Shown in pieces: positions 32,647-40,135 of a DNA stretch of 40,135 bases (position 1 is its first letter; every line of letters begins with the position of its first letter). The DNA is from Acidobacteriota bacterium (GTDB taxonomy: Bacteria; Acidobacteriota; Terriglobia; UBA7540). The stretch lies in the NCBI GenBank assembly GCA_021817045.1, contig JAKAWG010000050.1, forward strand, positions 1 to 40,135. Reading direction: 5' to 3'. A model generated the notes under the pieces. The model saw only the letters and a program-made list of their open reading frames with translations. It was not told the origin of the DNA and searched no databases. A program made the position numbers and the translations under genes.

Positions 32647-35168
32647 TCCTCGCGGATCACCTCAATGGGATTCAAGGCCATGCCGAGCCGGGCTGGATAA
32701 ACGCCGGCTGCCAGCGTGGAAATATAAATCAGCACCAGCGACGCGCTCAGCGCCTTGACGGGCCAGAAAAACGCGATGGTCCAGCCGAAAGATTGCTTGT
32801 TGATCACAAAGATCAGGACGAGCGAGAGCGCCACACCGAGGACGAATCCGAGAATCGCAGCGAGCAAGCCGAGCAGGGCCGCTTCGGTGAAAATCAGCCG
32901 CCGGACTTGCCGGGCTGACGAGCCCACGAAGCGGAGCAGCGCAATTTCCCGCCGGCGGTCGATCACGAGCGTGGCGAGCGCTTCAGCGGCGCCCATTATC
33001 GCCACGCACAGCGCCACCGCCTCAAGCGCATAGGTGATGCGGAACGTGCGGTCAAACACGGCCAACGCCTGCTTGCGGAGGTTCGTATGAGAAAGGACAA
33101 CCACGTTATATCCGGCACAGGCGCGGTCGAGGGCTTGCCGGGTTGCCACTCTCGCCATGCCTGGTCTCAAATAGACTGCAATGCTTGACAAGGAGCGGTC
33201 CGGCACGTACTTCAGTAGCGTACACCGGTCCATGACGACCACACCCCGCGGGTCGGAATAGTCATGATAGATGCCGGCAACGCGGAACGTGGCCGGGCCA
33301 CCCGGTAGTGTGAGCGTGAGCGTCTGGCCGGGGCGGATGCCGCGCTTTACGGCAAAGGGTTCGCTCGCGATCACGGCTCCATTTTCAACGAGCTTCAGCA
33401 CCTTTTTCCGGTCTTCGCCCGCGAGCAGGGAAAACCGTCCATGGGCAAACGCCACACGGATGTCCGCGCCGCCCAGAGTAGCCGGCATACCCCGGTAAGA
33501 AACGGGATAAGCGCGGAAGCGGTTCAGCGCCGCCACCTCCGGCAGCGCCTCAATGCGGCGAGCAATTAGCGGCGAAAGCGTTGGGAAGCGGTCAACCGCG
33601 GGAAGAACAGCAGGCTGCACGTAAAAATCGGCCTGAAGTTGCTGGCCGAGCCAAATGTTAACCGTCTTGCGGAAGCTGCCCACCATCACCGCCACGCTTA
33701 CCACCATCGAGACGGCGGTTCCAAGCGCCGCCACCAGCACGGCCGTGCGGCGCAGGGAAGCGGCAAGACTCTGAACCGCCAGGTAGACTTCCGCAAACCA
33801 GCCGCGGCGCGGCAGGTGTGACGCGGCAGCAGCCACGCCGCTCATCAGGAACGGAACGGCGAGCGCAGCGGCCGCGACCAAAAGCAGCGAAGCGACGTAG
33901 CCAAACAAGGGCATGCCGGCGACGGGCGGCAGCTTACAGGCCAGAACAGCGGCAACAGCGCAGCAAGCGGCCAGCACGAGATTGCGCCGTTTGTCCAGCC
34001 GCGCCTGATGTTCGCGCTGTGCGCGAGCCATTGCTTCGGCGGGCGGCACCTGTGCTGCTTCCCGCGCCGGAAGCAGCGCCGAGGCCAGCGCGACGCCCAC
34101 GCCGAGAACAAACGCCAGCATCACCGTCTTCGCGTCAAGCGTGATGGCGGCCGGGCGGCTGGTGAGGTAGAGAGATTCGACCGTTGACGCAATCATTCCA
34201 ACAATGCTCTGCGCCATCAGCCGGCCGAGAAACAGGCCAAGCGCCGACCCGACGAGTCCGTAAAGCGCGGCCTCACCAAGAAAGCCACCGAGAATAGCTG
34301 TGCGGTCCGCGCCAAGCGCCCGCAGGACGCCGATCTCGGTTCGCCGCCGCACCACGGAGACTGACATGCTGTTGTAAATCAGAAACGCGCCGACAAGGAG
34401 CGCGATGTAACTGAGCACGCGCAGATTCCAGCGGAACGCTTGAAGCATCCGGCGATTTTCCCGCGCCTCCGCGCCGCGCCGGTGCAGGCGGACGCCGGGC
34501 GGCAAGGCGGCGCGCAGAATGGTTTCCCATTGTGCCATGCTGCGCCGGCTGTTGCGGGGAAGATCAATCAGCACGCGATCAACCCGGTCCCTGTGGCCAA
34601 GCGCTTTCAAGGCCGTGGCGATGTCCATCACTACGGCCCCGGATTCTTCCGCAACGCCGGTAGAGCGCGGCAGGATGCCGCACGCCGTAAAGCTGGCGAC
34701 GCGGTCGTTGATCCCGAGGTCGATCCGCTCGCCTGGCTTCGCGGCAATTCCGCGGCTAACCCAGACGCAACGGCCCAATCGCAGCCAACGCAAATTGAGC
34801 CGCTTGCTGCCGGCGCGGGCGGCGTTTGCGACCAAATCGACGCCGAGCATCGGGACCACGCGCCCCGTGGCTTTCACGGTGGCATAGCCGGTCACCTGCG
34901 GTATAACGCGGATTGGGTAAGGAAGCGTGGCCAAGCGCGCCACGACTTTGCCGCTGACGCCGCCAACGGCTGTGACAGAAAAATCTGCCTTGCCGGCAAG
35001 AGTCTCCACGGAAGAACGAAACGATCCAGTTGCCGCATCGCCGGCGAGCTCGATCGCCAGCACCACCGCCACGCCCAGTCCAACGGCGATAACGGTGAGG
35101 CCCGTGCGCGCCGGCTCCCGCCTGAGAGGGCGCAGGAAAAGACGGAAAAAGAACCGCATTCGATTCAT
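32643..35168 (-). CDS. ABC transporter permease, fused FtsX/LolC-type halves
   Basis: This 841-residue inner-membrane protein has two tandem FtsX-type units. Each has one N-terminal helix, a large periplasmic MacB-like domain and a three-helix FtsX block. The first block is near 250-380 (YIALLVGAFLIYNSMSVSVV, RRRTEIGVLRALGADR). The second, near 715-835, contains DRRREIALLRFVGSSARQVR and FTEAALLGLLAAILGFVLGV. The protein thus fuses the two permeases that are separate in AttFG. Such transporters couple cytoplasmic ATP hydrolysis to work outside the membrane, often lipoprotein or lipid export. It begins 27 bases after the ATPase gene and overlaps the AttH gene by four bases. Confidence 0.9.
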   Translation of the reverse strand: MNRMRFFFRLFLRPLRREPARTGLTVIAVGLGVAVVLAIELAGDAATGSFRSSVETLAGKADFSVTAVGGVSGKVVARLATLPYPIRVIPQVTGYATVKATGRVVPMLGVDLVANAARAGSKRLNLRWLRLGRCVWVSRGIAAKPGERIDLGINDRVASFTACGILPRSTGVAEESGAVVMDIATALKALGHRDRVDRVLIDLPRNSRRSMAQWETILRAALPPGVRLHRRGAEARENRRMLQAFRWNLRVLSYIALLVGAFLIYNSMSVSVVRRRTEIGVLRALGADRTAILGGFLGEAALYGLVGSALGLFLGRLMAQSIVGMIASTVESLYLTSRPAAITLDAKTVMLAFVLGVGVALASALLPAREAAQVPPAEAMARAQREHQARLDKRRNLVLAACCAVAAVLACKLPPVAGMPLFGYVASLLLVAAAALAVPFLMSGVAAAASHLPRRGWFAEVYLAVQSLAASLRRTAVLVAALGTAVSMVVSVAVMVGSFRKTVNIWLGQQLQADFYVQPAVLPAVDRFPTLSPLIARRIEALPEVAALNRFRAYPVSYRGMPATLGGADIRVAFAHGRFSLLAGEDRKKVLKLVENGAVIASEPFAVKRGIRPGQTLTLTLPGGPATFRVAGIYHDYSDPRGVVVMDRCTLLKYVPDRSLSSIAVYLRPGMARVATRQALDRACAGYNVVVLSHTNLRKQALAVFDRTFRITYALEAVALCVAIMGAAEALATLVIDRRREIALLRFVGSSARQVRRLIFTEAALLGLLAAILGFVLGVALSLVLIFVINKQSFGWTIAFFWPVKALSASLVLIYISTLAAGVYPARLGMALNPIEVIREE

Positions 35169-35195
35169 AGAAAACGACGGCGCGTCGCAAAAGCC

Positions 35196-35867
35196 TCAGC
35201 CACCACTTTCGATGCGGCCATCGCTCAGGCCAATCACCGAGCCGGCGAAAGACACCGATTCAGCGCTGTGCGTAACCATCAGCAGTGTGACGCCTCGCTC
35301 GCGGTTGAGGCTGCGCAGCAAGTCCAGGATGCGTCGGCCGGTGAGGCTGTCGAGGTTGCCGGTGGGTTCGTCGGCGAGGAGCAACTTTGGCGATTGGACC
35401 AGCGCGCGGGCGATGGCGACACGCTGCATCTCACCGCCGGAAAGCTGATACGGCAACCGGTGCGCCAAGTCTGCCATCGCCACCCATCGCAGCCGTTCGA
35501 GCGCGGTGGGACGTGCGTGGTCTTTTCCGGCCAGTAACAAGGGCAGCTCCACGTTTTCCACCGCCGAAAGCGTGTGCAGGAGCTGGAAGGACTGAAATAC
35601 AAAGCCCACTTTTTCGCGCCGGAGGCGAGTGAGGGCGAGATCGGAAAGGTCTGAGGTCGGGACTCCATCGAGCAGGACGAACCCAGAAGTGGGGAAGTCC
35701 ATGGCGCCGGCAAGATTGAGCAGCGTCGACTTGCCGCAGCCGCTCCGGCCGACAATAGCCACAAACTCGCCCGGCTCAACCGACAAGGAAACGTCGCTCA
35801 GCGCGCGTACCACCTCGCCGTCATTTGTGTAGTCCTTGCTGACATGGCGGAATTCGAGGACCGGCAC
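35196..35867 (-). CDS. ABC transporter ATP-binding protein, LolD/MacB type
   Basis: This 223-residue ATPase has Walker A GRSGCGKST, Q-loop FVFQSFQLLHTLSA, signature LSGGEMQRVAIARAL, Walker B LLLADEPTGNLDS and the switch histidine in MVTHS. This is the LolD/MacB class that powers FtsX-like permeases by mechanotransmission. The start is GTG 35867 with GGAG upstream. It is the first gene of the three-gene operon with the permease and the AttH-like protein. A possible promoter lies in the 38-bp repeat at 35901-35938. Confidence 0.92.
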   Translation of the reverse strand: MPVLEFRHVSKDYTNDGEVVRALSDVSLSVEPGEFVAIVGRSGCGKSTLLNLAGAMDFPTSGFVLLDGVPTSDLSDLALTRLRREKVGFVFQSFQLLHTLSAVENVELPLLLAGKDHARPTALERLRWVAMADLAHRLPYQLSGGEMQRVAIARALVQSPKLLLADEPTGNLDSLTGRRILDLLRSLNRERGVTLLMVTHSAESVSFAGSVIGLSDGRIESGG

Positions 35868-35900
35868 AGCGCTCCATCGCGTCGGGCCGTGCCTGCAAAG

Positions 35901-35938
35901 CCGAGCACGCCCCGGGCATAATTTGCAATTTTACACCT
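35901..35938 (-). repeat. 38-bp direct repeat, copy R1 (operon leader)
   Basis: It matches 36981-37018 at 34 of 38 bases, spaced exactly 1,080 bp. Read on minus it contains TGTAAAAT, resembling an extended -10, about 65 bases before the ABC operon start, so it may be part of that promoter and leader. Confidence 0.75.
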
Positions 35939-36002
35939 TCGGCCCGTGTTGCTCGGACGTCACCGCGAGGCAATCAATGCAAGTGATTCCAAACCGCCAG
36001 GC

Positions 36003-36701
36003 TTAGTGTCTGCGGCCGCTGAGATGGCGGTAGAGTTTGGGCGTGAATTCCTCAATCAGGTTGTTAGCGGCTTCGCCCACCAGAAACCATCCGAAGTTTT
36101 CCGCTGTGATCCCCGGAGTGCGGTATCTGCTTGGGTAATAAGTGTTCGATAGCCCCGCAGCCGATGCGCTGCTGAGAATTGACGACCAATTGAAGACTTC
36201 GCGGCCCGAATCGCTCCGCGTCACAAATGCTCTGCTCAACGCGTAGACAAGACGGTTGCGAAAGCGCCCGTGGCCCATCGGGAAATAGCGAGGGTCCTGG
36301 TGTAGGAGCGTAGGAAATACGAATCCACCAAACACATTTTCCGATGCACCATCGGCAAGCGAGGCTCCCAACTGCTTGCCGTAACCAGGCAAGCCGCTGC
36401 CAAACCTGGAGCGGAAGCCGGTAGCTTGGTAGAATCCGGCCTTTGCTGTAGCTTCGATCCAGGCGAGTGGATCAACCGAGTTCTCGGTCGCATAAAGCAG
36501 CTTCTGCTTCGGAGTAAGCGGAGGGGGCGGTCCTTGAGCGGACCCGCTGCCTTGAAGGTAGACATGGCGAGCTCCCCGAGAGAGACGAGACGCCGGCTTC
36601 TTGTCTGTCTTGCCGCAGGCAAAGGCCGTCGGAACAATCCCGGCACCGATACACATGAACGTTACAACGGTTCGGCACCAGTGGCGGGTGTTGTTTGCCA
36701 T
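36003..36701 (-). CDS. Exported hypothetical protein, probable envelope protein
   Basis: This 232-residue protein has a signal-like start (VVTFMCIGAGIVPTAFACG). The mature part has blocks I recall from many Acidobacteriota proteins: PLTPKQKLLYATENSVDPLA, GSGLPGYGKQLGASLAD, VFPTLLHQDPRYFPMGHG and SNTYYPSRYRTPGITAEN. These proteins are of unknown function; amphipathic and glycine-rich patterns suggest association with the outer membrane. The gene stands between the ABC operon and the decayed Fis-domain copy, inside the pair of 38-bp repeats, so it may have been copied or inserted together with them. Confidence 0.65.
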   Translation of the reverse strand: MANNTRHWCRTVVTFMCIGAGIVPTAFACGKTDKKPASRLSRGARHVYLQGSGSAQGPPPPLTPKQKLLYATENSVDPLAWIEATAKAGFYQATGFRSRFGSGLPGYGKQLGASLADGASENVFGGFVFPTLLHQDPRYFPMGHGRFRNRLVYALSRAFVTRSDSGREVFNWSSILSSASAAGLSNTYYPSRYRTPGITAENFGWFLVGEAANNLIEEFTPKLYRHLSGRRH

Positions 36702-36789
36702 TGTCCTGTTCTTTCCGCCTCAATGATTGTCTAAACCTCGGGGTGCAAGACCGCTTGCACGCGCGGAATGGCGAAGTCCGTTGCGTGAA

Positions 36790-36980
36790 AGCCATCGGGC
36801 GTTGCGAGAAATTCCAGGCAAGCGGGCTGCCTGGCTTTTGTTGCCCGCGGCGCGGCGGAGCGCCTCGCGAATGATTTCCTGTTCGAACTGATCGGTCGCC
36901 GTGGCGGGGGCAAAAAGCCACCTCGGCGCCGGTAGCACGCACTGGGGAAAGGTCCAAACGAATGTCAGGTTTTCCAATCT
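36790..36980 (-). pseudogene. Decayed copy of the C-terminal Fis domain of a sigma-54 activator
   Basis: On minus this stretch encodes, in two frames, [20 protein letters not shown] followed after a frameshift by [20 protein letters not shown] and QAARLPGISRNA. It is nearly the same as the intact gene's C-terminus at 39378-39561. Similarity starts abruptly at 36980, exactly where the 38-bp repeat R2 ends. The helix-turn-helix reading is lost at its end. It cannot make a normal regulator. Confidence 0.85.
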
Positions 36981-37018
36981 CCGAGCACGCCCCGGGCATA
37001 ACCTACAATTCTACACCT
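36981..37018 (-). repeat. 38-bp direct repeat, copy R2
   Basis: It is 34 of 38 identical to 35901-35938 and is joined directly to the decayed Fis-domain copy. It also contains an extended -10-like TGTAGAAT on minus. Confidence 0.75.
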
Positions 37019-37121
37019 GCACGTGTGTGTCGCCGGTTGCCAATCGCAGGATCGCGTTGAAGTCTTCGGGGTGAGGAATTACGGGGCCGCGTTGGGGCCA
37101 AGCACCTTTCGATTTTTTCAT
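37011..37121 (-). CDS. Possible 36-residue protein
   Basis: A short frame begins MKKSKGAWPQRGPVIPHPED and ends TGDTHVQV, its stop codon lying in repeat R2. It has a sensible composition for a small protein but no clear ribosome binding site, and I do not recognise a family. It could be the remains of a larger gene. Confidence 0.25.
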   Translation of the reverse strand: MKKSKGAWPQRGPVIPHPEDFNAILRLATGDTHVQV

Positions 37122-37147
37122 GGTTAGCTTTTGCTAATGACCCCGTG

Positions 37148-37169
37148 TTTTCAATAACTTGTTGGCTTT
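37148..37169. repeat. 22-base direct repeat, copy 1
   Basis: TTTTCAATAACTTGTTGGCT plus TT, 19 of 22 bases identical to 37289-37310, 141 bases apart. Confidence 0.55.
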
Positions 37170-37288
37170 GCAAGTATTGGGCTAGCCTCTACATGTTGCT
37201 CATTATAAATAACATATCTCGTTTTCAGGCGGAAAATTTGGCTTTGCTTTTGGCTTTGTTCTGCATAAGCAAATTTTAATGTTATTTG

Positions 37289-37310
37289 TTTTCAGTAAGT
37301 TGCTGGCTTT
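37289..37310. repeat. 22-base direct repeat, copy 2
   Basis: TTTTCAGTAAGTTGCTGGCT plus TT; partner of 37148-37169. Confidence 0.55.
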
Positions 37311-37388
37311 CCCAGGCCAATAAACAATCCATTATTGCACTTATTTTCATTCACTGTTCCTAGCCTAGGGATGCTTTGCAACCGCGAA

Positions 37389-37449
37389 CCACCCCTCGGT
37401 CCCCTCCTTAAGAAAGGAGGGGAGAGCCCCGCCGGTGCGAGAGGGGTGG
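37389..37449. repeat. Nested intergenic palindrome
   Basis: CCACCCCTC pairs with GAGGGGTGG (37441-37449), and inside CCCCTCCTT pairs with AAGGAGGGG (37401-37422). This is a familiar dispersed palindromic repeat type. Confidence 0.8.
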
Positions 37450-37552
37450 TCGAGAGGCTGCGGCCCCGATCCCTCGGCGCGGCATTTCGGCTTAACGAAA
37501 TCGTTGTCGAGTAGGTAGGGTTCGTGAAGAAAATGGCAGACCTCCCGACACT

Positions 37553-37589
37553 ATCCCTGCGAGGGATCTGTGTACCCAATAGTACACAG
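37553..37589. promoter_or_regulatory. Two adjacent inverted repeats, possible operator of the R-M genes
   Basis: ATCCCT-GCG-AGGGAT (37553-37567) is followed at once by CTGTGTAC-CCAATA-GTACACAG (37568-37589), both perfect. They lie 57-94 bases before the methyltransferase start. The spacing fits an operator, but no controller gene is seen, and a terminator-like or repeat origin is possible. Confidence 0.4.
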
Positions 37590-37646
37590 GCCGCCGAAAA
37601 CTGTCAAGTTGATACTCACTTCGGTAGCGTCCCGGCTTGAACTTTC

Positions 37647-38639
37647 GTGCGGAAAATTGAGACGATATTGAGTATTATTGGACCGGAGATGCATTCGCAT
37701 TTGGAGGCTGCGTCCGTGCTTTGGGGAGAGGCCGAAGTTAGCTCATACTATCGCGAAAATGCTGCTGTTACTCTTTTTCTAGGAGACCGGCTCGACCTGC
37801 TCCGACAGATACCGGACCGGCGCAGCCGGTTAGTCGTGACGTCGCCGCCGTACAATATCGGCAAGCGATACGAGACGAGGGTCGGATTCGACGAATACCT
37901 GGAGCAGCAGGCTGGGACAATAAAGGAATGCGTTCGTACGCTCGCGGAAGACGGGAGCCTTTGCTGGCAGGTGGGAAACCATATCGCAGGAGACGGGGAA
38001 GTGTTCCCCTTGGACGTATACGTATATGAAATTTGCAAAGAGTTGGGCCTGAAGCTCCGGAATCGTATTGTGTGGTCCTTCGATCATGGCCTGCACTGCC
38101 GCCGGCGCTTCTCCGGGCGGTACGAGACGATTCTGTGGTTCACTAAAACCGACCACTATGTCTTCAATCTTGATCCCGTTCGCGTGCCTCAGAAGTACCC
38201 AGGGAAAAAATACTTCAAAGGTCCCAAGGTTGGACAGTATTCTTGCAACCCGCTCGGTAAGAATCCAGGCGATCTTTGGGTCATTCCAAACGTCAAGCAC
38301 AACCACATTGAGAAAACCTCGCACCCGTGTCAGTTTCCGATAGAACTGGTTGAGCGCCTAGTTCTCTCGCTGACGAACGAGCGAGACCTCGTCTTGGATC
38401 CCTATATGGGAGTTGGCAGCACGGCCTGCGCCTCCGTCATGCACGGCCGGAGGGCTGCGGGAGCAGATGTCCACGGCGAGTATCTGAAAATAGCGGAGCG
38501 TCGAGTTAGGCTTGCCTGGGATGGGAAGCTGCCCCGGCGCCCGATTGGGCGGACAGTCTATGTTCCAGGCTCGAACGACCGCGTTGCGCAAATGCCTTTG
38601 GAATTACTGCTGGCCAGAGACTCTCTACGGACGACCTAA
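37647..38639 (+). CDS. DNA methyltransferase of a BglII-type R-M system (class beta)
   Basis: This 330-residue amino-methyltransferase has catalytic motif IV TSPPYN at 65-70 before the AdoMet motif I region DPYMGVGSTACASV near 251-264, the class beta order. The motif-X-like HPCQFPIELVERLVLSLT precedes motif I. TSPPY occurs both in N4-cytosine and N6-adenine enzymes. As the partner nuclease is of the BglII/BstYI group, whose methylases modify N4-cytosine, that is the more likely product. The GTG at 37647 has no ribosome binding site; ATG 37689 (MHSHLEAAS) is an alternative start. It is followed by the nuclease after 19 bases. Confidence 0.88.
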   Translation: MRKIETILSIIGPEMHSHLEAASVLWGEAEVSSYYRENAAVTLFLGDRLDLLRQIPDRRSRLVVTSPPYNIGKRYETRVGFDEYLEQQAGTIKECVRTLAEDGSLCWQVGNHIAGDGEVFPLDVYVYEICKELGLKLRNRIVWSFDHGLHCRRRFSGRYETILWFTKTDHYVFNLDPVRVPQKYPGKKYFKGPKVGQYSCNPLGKNPGDLWVIPNVKHNHIEKTSHPCQFPIELVERLVLSLTNERDLVLDPYMGVGSTACASVMHGRRAAGADVHGEYLKIAERRVRLAWDGKLPRRPIGRTVYVPGSNDRVAQMPLELLLARDSLRTT

Positions 38640-38658
38640 TTTCAGGGAGTAACTCAGA

Positions 38659-39270
38659 ATGAAAATTGCTCAGTACCACTCGCACCTCAACGGCTACGAG
38701 TGGCTGTTGGTTCATCATCGCGAAATCTGGAGCGAGATTGAGGAAACCGTCGAAGGCATCCAGGCGAGCAGATATAAGACGAAGGTGAGTAAGGAGAAGA
38801 CCATGAAGGGAAAACTCCTCTACTCCCCAATTCGGATTAACGAGGCGTTCACGAAAGAGTTCAAGGAGGCCGGCTGGCGTGAGAGCCGAACCAGCTATTG
38901 GGTGACCGACGACTACAAACTGATCCGGAAGACTCTGCTCTTGGAGCCTGACAGGCAAAAGCATGAAATCGAATCGGCTGGGCGCCGCGCAATCTTTTCC
39001 TACAACCAGACGGACTTTGTGAAGAACAGAATTGCAGTCGAGGTTCAATTTGGCAAGTACAGCTTCATCGCTTACGACCTCTTCGTTAAGCATCTGGCGT
39101 TTTACGTCGGCGACGCAATCGATCTTGGGATCGAAGTTCTCCCCATGAAGACCATGCAGGAACAAATGTCCTCGGGCCCGGGATATTACGAAGGCGCACT
39201 GTACGACTTGGCGCGTCAAGGCAGGGGTGTTCCAGCGGTGCCCTTGATCCTCATCGGAGTTGAACCTTAG
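38659..39270 (+). CDS. Type II restriction endonuclease, BglII/BstYI family
   Basis: This 203-residue endonuclease matches the BglII/BstYI family. Its start MKIAQYHSHLNGYEWLLVHH and the block SRTSYWVTDD are typical of BstYI-like members. The active site is clear: Asp119 in YNQTDF, then Glu128 and Gln130 in AVEVQFGKYSF, with the same nine-residue spacing as Asp84, Glu93 and Gln95 of BglII. Family members cut GATC-centred hexamers (AGATCT or RGATCY); I infer a similar site here. ATG 38659 has GGGAG upstream. It is co-directional with the methyltransferase gene, 19 bases behind it, and seems intact. Confidence 0.9.
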   Translation: MKIAQYHSHLNGYEWLLVHHREIWSEIEETVEGIQASRYKTKVSKEKTMKGKLLYSPIRINEAFTKEFKEAGWRESRTSYWVTDDYKLIRKTLLLEPDRQKHEIESAGRRAIFSYNQTDFVKNRIAVEVQFGKYSFIAYDLFVKHLAFYVGDAIDLGIEVLPMKTMQEQMSSGPGYYEGALYDLARQGRGVPAVPLILIGVEP

Positions 39271-39321
39271 GGACCTTGCTTCTGGCCAGCTCGCGACAGC
39301 CTTCAAATTTGGACGCCTCGT

Positions 39322-40135
39322 TCACTTCGCTTCGTCTTCGTCGGCGACGCCCATGGTGGAGAGCCGGTAACGAAGAGCGTTGCGGGAGATTCCAAGCAAG
39401 CGGGCCGCCTGGCTTTTGTTGCCGGCGGCGCGGCGGAGCGCCTCGCGAATGATTTCCTGCTCGAACTGATCGAGCGTCGTGGCGGGCGGCAGGAAAGGCG
39501 CCTCTGCGCTGGTCGAACGCACTGGAGAAAGGTCCAGGCGAATATCAGCTTCTCCAATCTCATCGCCCGCCGCCAGCGCCACGGCGCGCTCGATGATATT
39601 TTCGAGCTCGCGGACATTGCCCGGCCAGTGAAAATCCATGAGACGCCGGAGTGCAGGGGCACTGATCCCTTTGATGGGTCTTCCCGCCTCGCGCGCGAAG
39701 CGCTCGATAAAGAGGCGAGCGAGGTCCGGAATGTCTTCCTTGTGCTCGCGGAGGGGCGGAATGTCAATCGGCACGACGTTCAGCCGGTAATAAAGGTCTT
39801 CGCGGAACGTTCCTTCCTCGAGCGCGGCGCGCAGATCGCGGTTGGTGGCGGCGACGAGGCGCACGTCCACCTTCAAGGTTTTCGTGCCGCCAAGGTGCTC
39901 GAACTCGCGCTCCTGCAGGACGCGCAGCAGTTTCACCTGGATGGCTGGCGGCACGTCGCCGATCTCATCAAGAAAGATGGTGCCTTTATCCGCCAGCTCA
40001 AATTTGCCGGGCTTCGCGGTTACCGCCCCGGTGAAGGCGCCCTTTTCGTATCCGAAGAGCTCGCTTTCCAGGAGGTTTTCGGGGATAGCAGCGCAGTTGA
40101 TCTTGACGAAAGGGCCCGAAGCGCGGCGGGAGTGC
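39322..40135 (-). CDS. Sigma-54-dependent transcriptional activator, C-terminal part (runs off right edge)
   Basis: About 270 C-terminal residues of an NtrC-type activator are present. The AAA+ domain shows [11 protein letters not shown] (the GAFTGA loop that contacts sigma-54), Walker [36 protein letters not shown], the arginine-finger region [14 protein letters not shown], and [17 protein letters not shown]. The C-terminus is a Fis-type helix-turn-helix, [20 protein letters not shown]. The Walker A part and any receiver or sensor domain lie beyond the window, so its signal is unknown. A broken copy of its last ~60 codons sits at 36790-36980. The BglII-type R-M pair separates the two. Confidence 0.93.
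   Translation of the reverse strand, partial: HSRRASGPFVKINCAAIPENLLESELFGYEKGAFTGAVTAKPGKFELADKGTIFLDEIGDVPPAIQVKLLRVLQEREFEHLGGTKTLKVDVRLVAATNRDLRAALEEGTFREDLYYRLNVVPIDIPPLREHKEDIPDLARLFIERFAREAGRPIKGISAPALRRLMDFHWPGNVRELENIIERAVALAAGDEIGEADIRLDLSPVRSTSAEAPFLPPATTLDQFEQEIIREALRRAAGNKSQAARLLGISRNALRYRLSTMGVADEDEAK

Larger units (their letters stand above)
37122..37646. other. AT-rich, repeat-bearing spacer before the BglII-type R-M genes
   Basis: No convincing gene is seen in these 525 bases. The first half is clearly more AT-rich than the window and has two related 22-base direct repeats. The middle holds a nested palindrome, the end two adjacent operator-like inverted repeats. The composition change suggests a junction of acquired DNA. 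Confidence 0.55.

Noticed and set aside
34440..35537. 365-codon plus-strand frame
   Set aside because: Antisense to the permease and ATPase genes.
37292..37579. 95-codon minus-strand frame
   Set aside because: Its 'TTPLAPAGLSPPFLRRGPRGG' is the translated palindromic repeat; the rest shows no coding character.

Overview
The window looks like a chromosomal segment of an Acidobacteriota bacterium (inference). It is GC-rich. Several uncharacterised proteins resemble families I know mainly from that phylum: a FecR/DUF6600-like protein, a large TPR protein, a 'ANRRNLAKA' protein and a 'PGYGK...LHQDPRYF' envelope protein. No rRNA is present to settle the taxonomy.

Layout. 1-364: start of hutU (urocanate hydratase) leaving the left edge on the minus strand. 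569-4538: a long-chain acyl-CoA synthetase and a membrane-anchored serine beta-lactamase-like hydrolase. 4732-12545: an accessory island, all genes on plus, ending at tRNA-Gly(CCC). It holds a single-chain restriction-modification enzyme broken by one in-frame stop and studded with palindromic repeats, an unknown basic protein, a primase-polymerase/helicase, an AlpA-like regulator and a tyrosine integrase abutting the tRNA 3' end. 12740-15579: a small membrane protein, an acyl-CoA carboxylase beta subunit and a PHP-type phosphatase.

15584-20093 (minus): an operon-like set (unknown helical protein, degenerate receiver, small membrane protein, terC). terC is cut by a complete 2,031-bp IS1595-type element with 22-bp terminal inverted repeats and an 8-bp target duplication. 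Removing the element and one target copy restores the terC frame exactly. Besides its transposase the element carries a 44-residue ORF and a passenger gene for a proteasome-like Ntn hydrolase with a recognisable Thr/Asp/Lys active site. I consider this the most striking feature of the window.

20257-26304 (plus): a repeat-invaded unknown protein, ilvD, a coiled-coil zinc-ribbon protein and an apparent RNase HI/acyl-CoA dehydrogenase fusion whose linker looks like former intergenic DNA. 26376-35867 (minus): TPR protein, FecR/DUF6600 protein, and an AttEFGH-like export operon (ATPase, fused permease, AttH lipocalin-like protein). 36003-40135: an envelope protein, a decayed duplicate of a Fis-type C-terminus lying between two 38-bp direct repeats, a BglII-family restriction-modification pair, and the C-terminal part of a sigma-54 activator running off the right edge.

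Palindromic repeats of several types lie inside reading frames (four in the broken R-M gene, two in the 20257 gene) without breaking them, a recurring theme of the window. Functional calls come from reading motifs by eye; no database search was possible.
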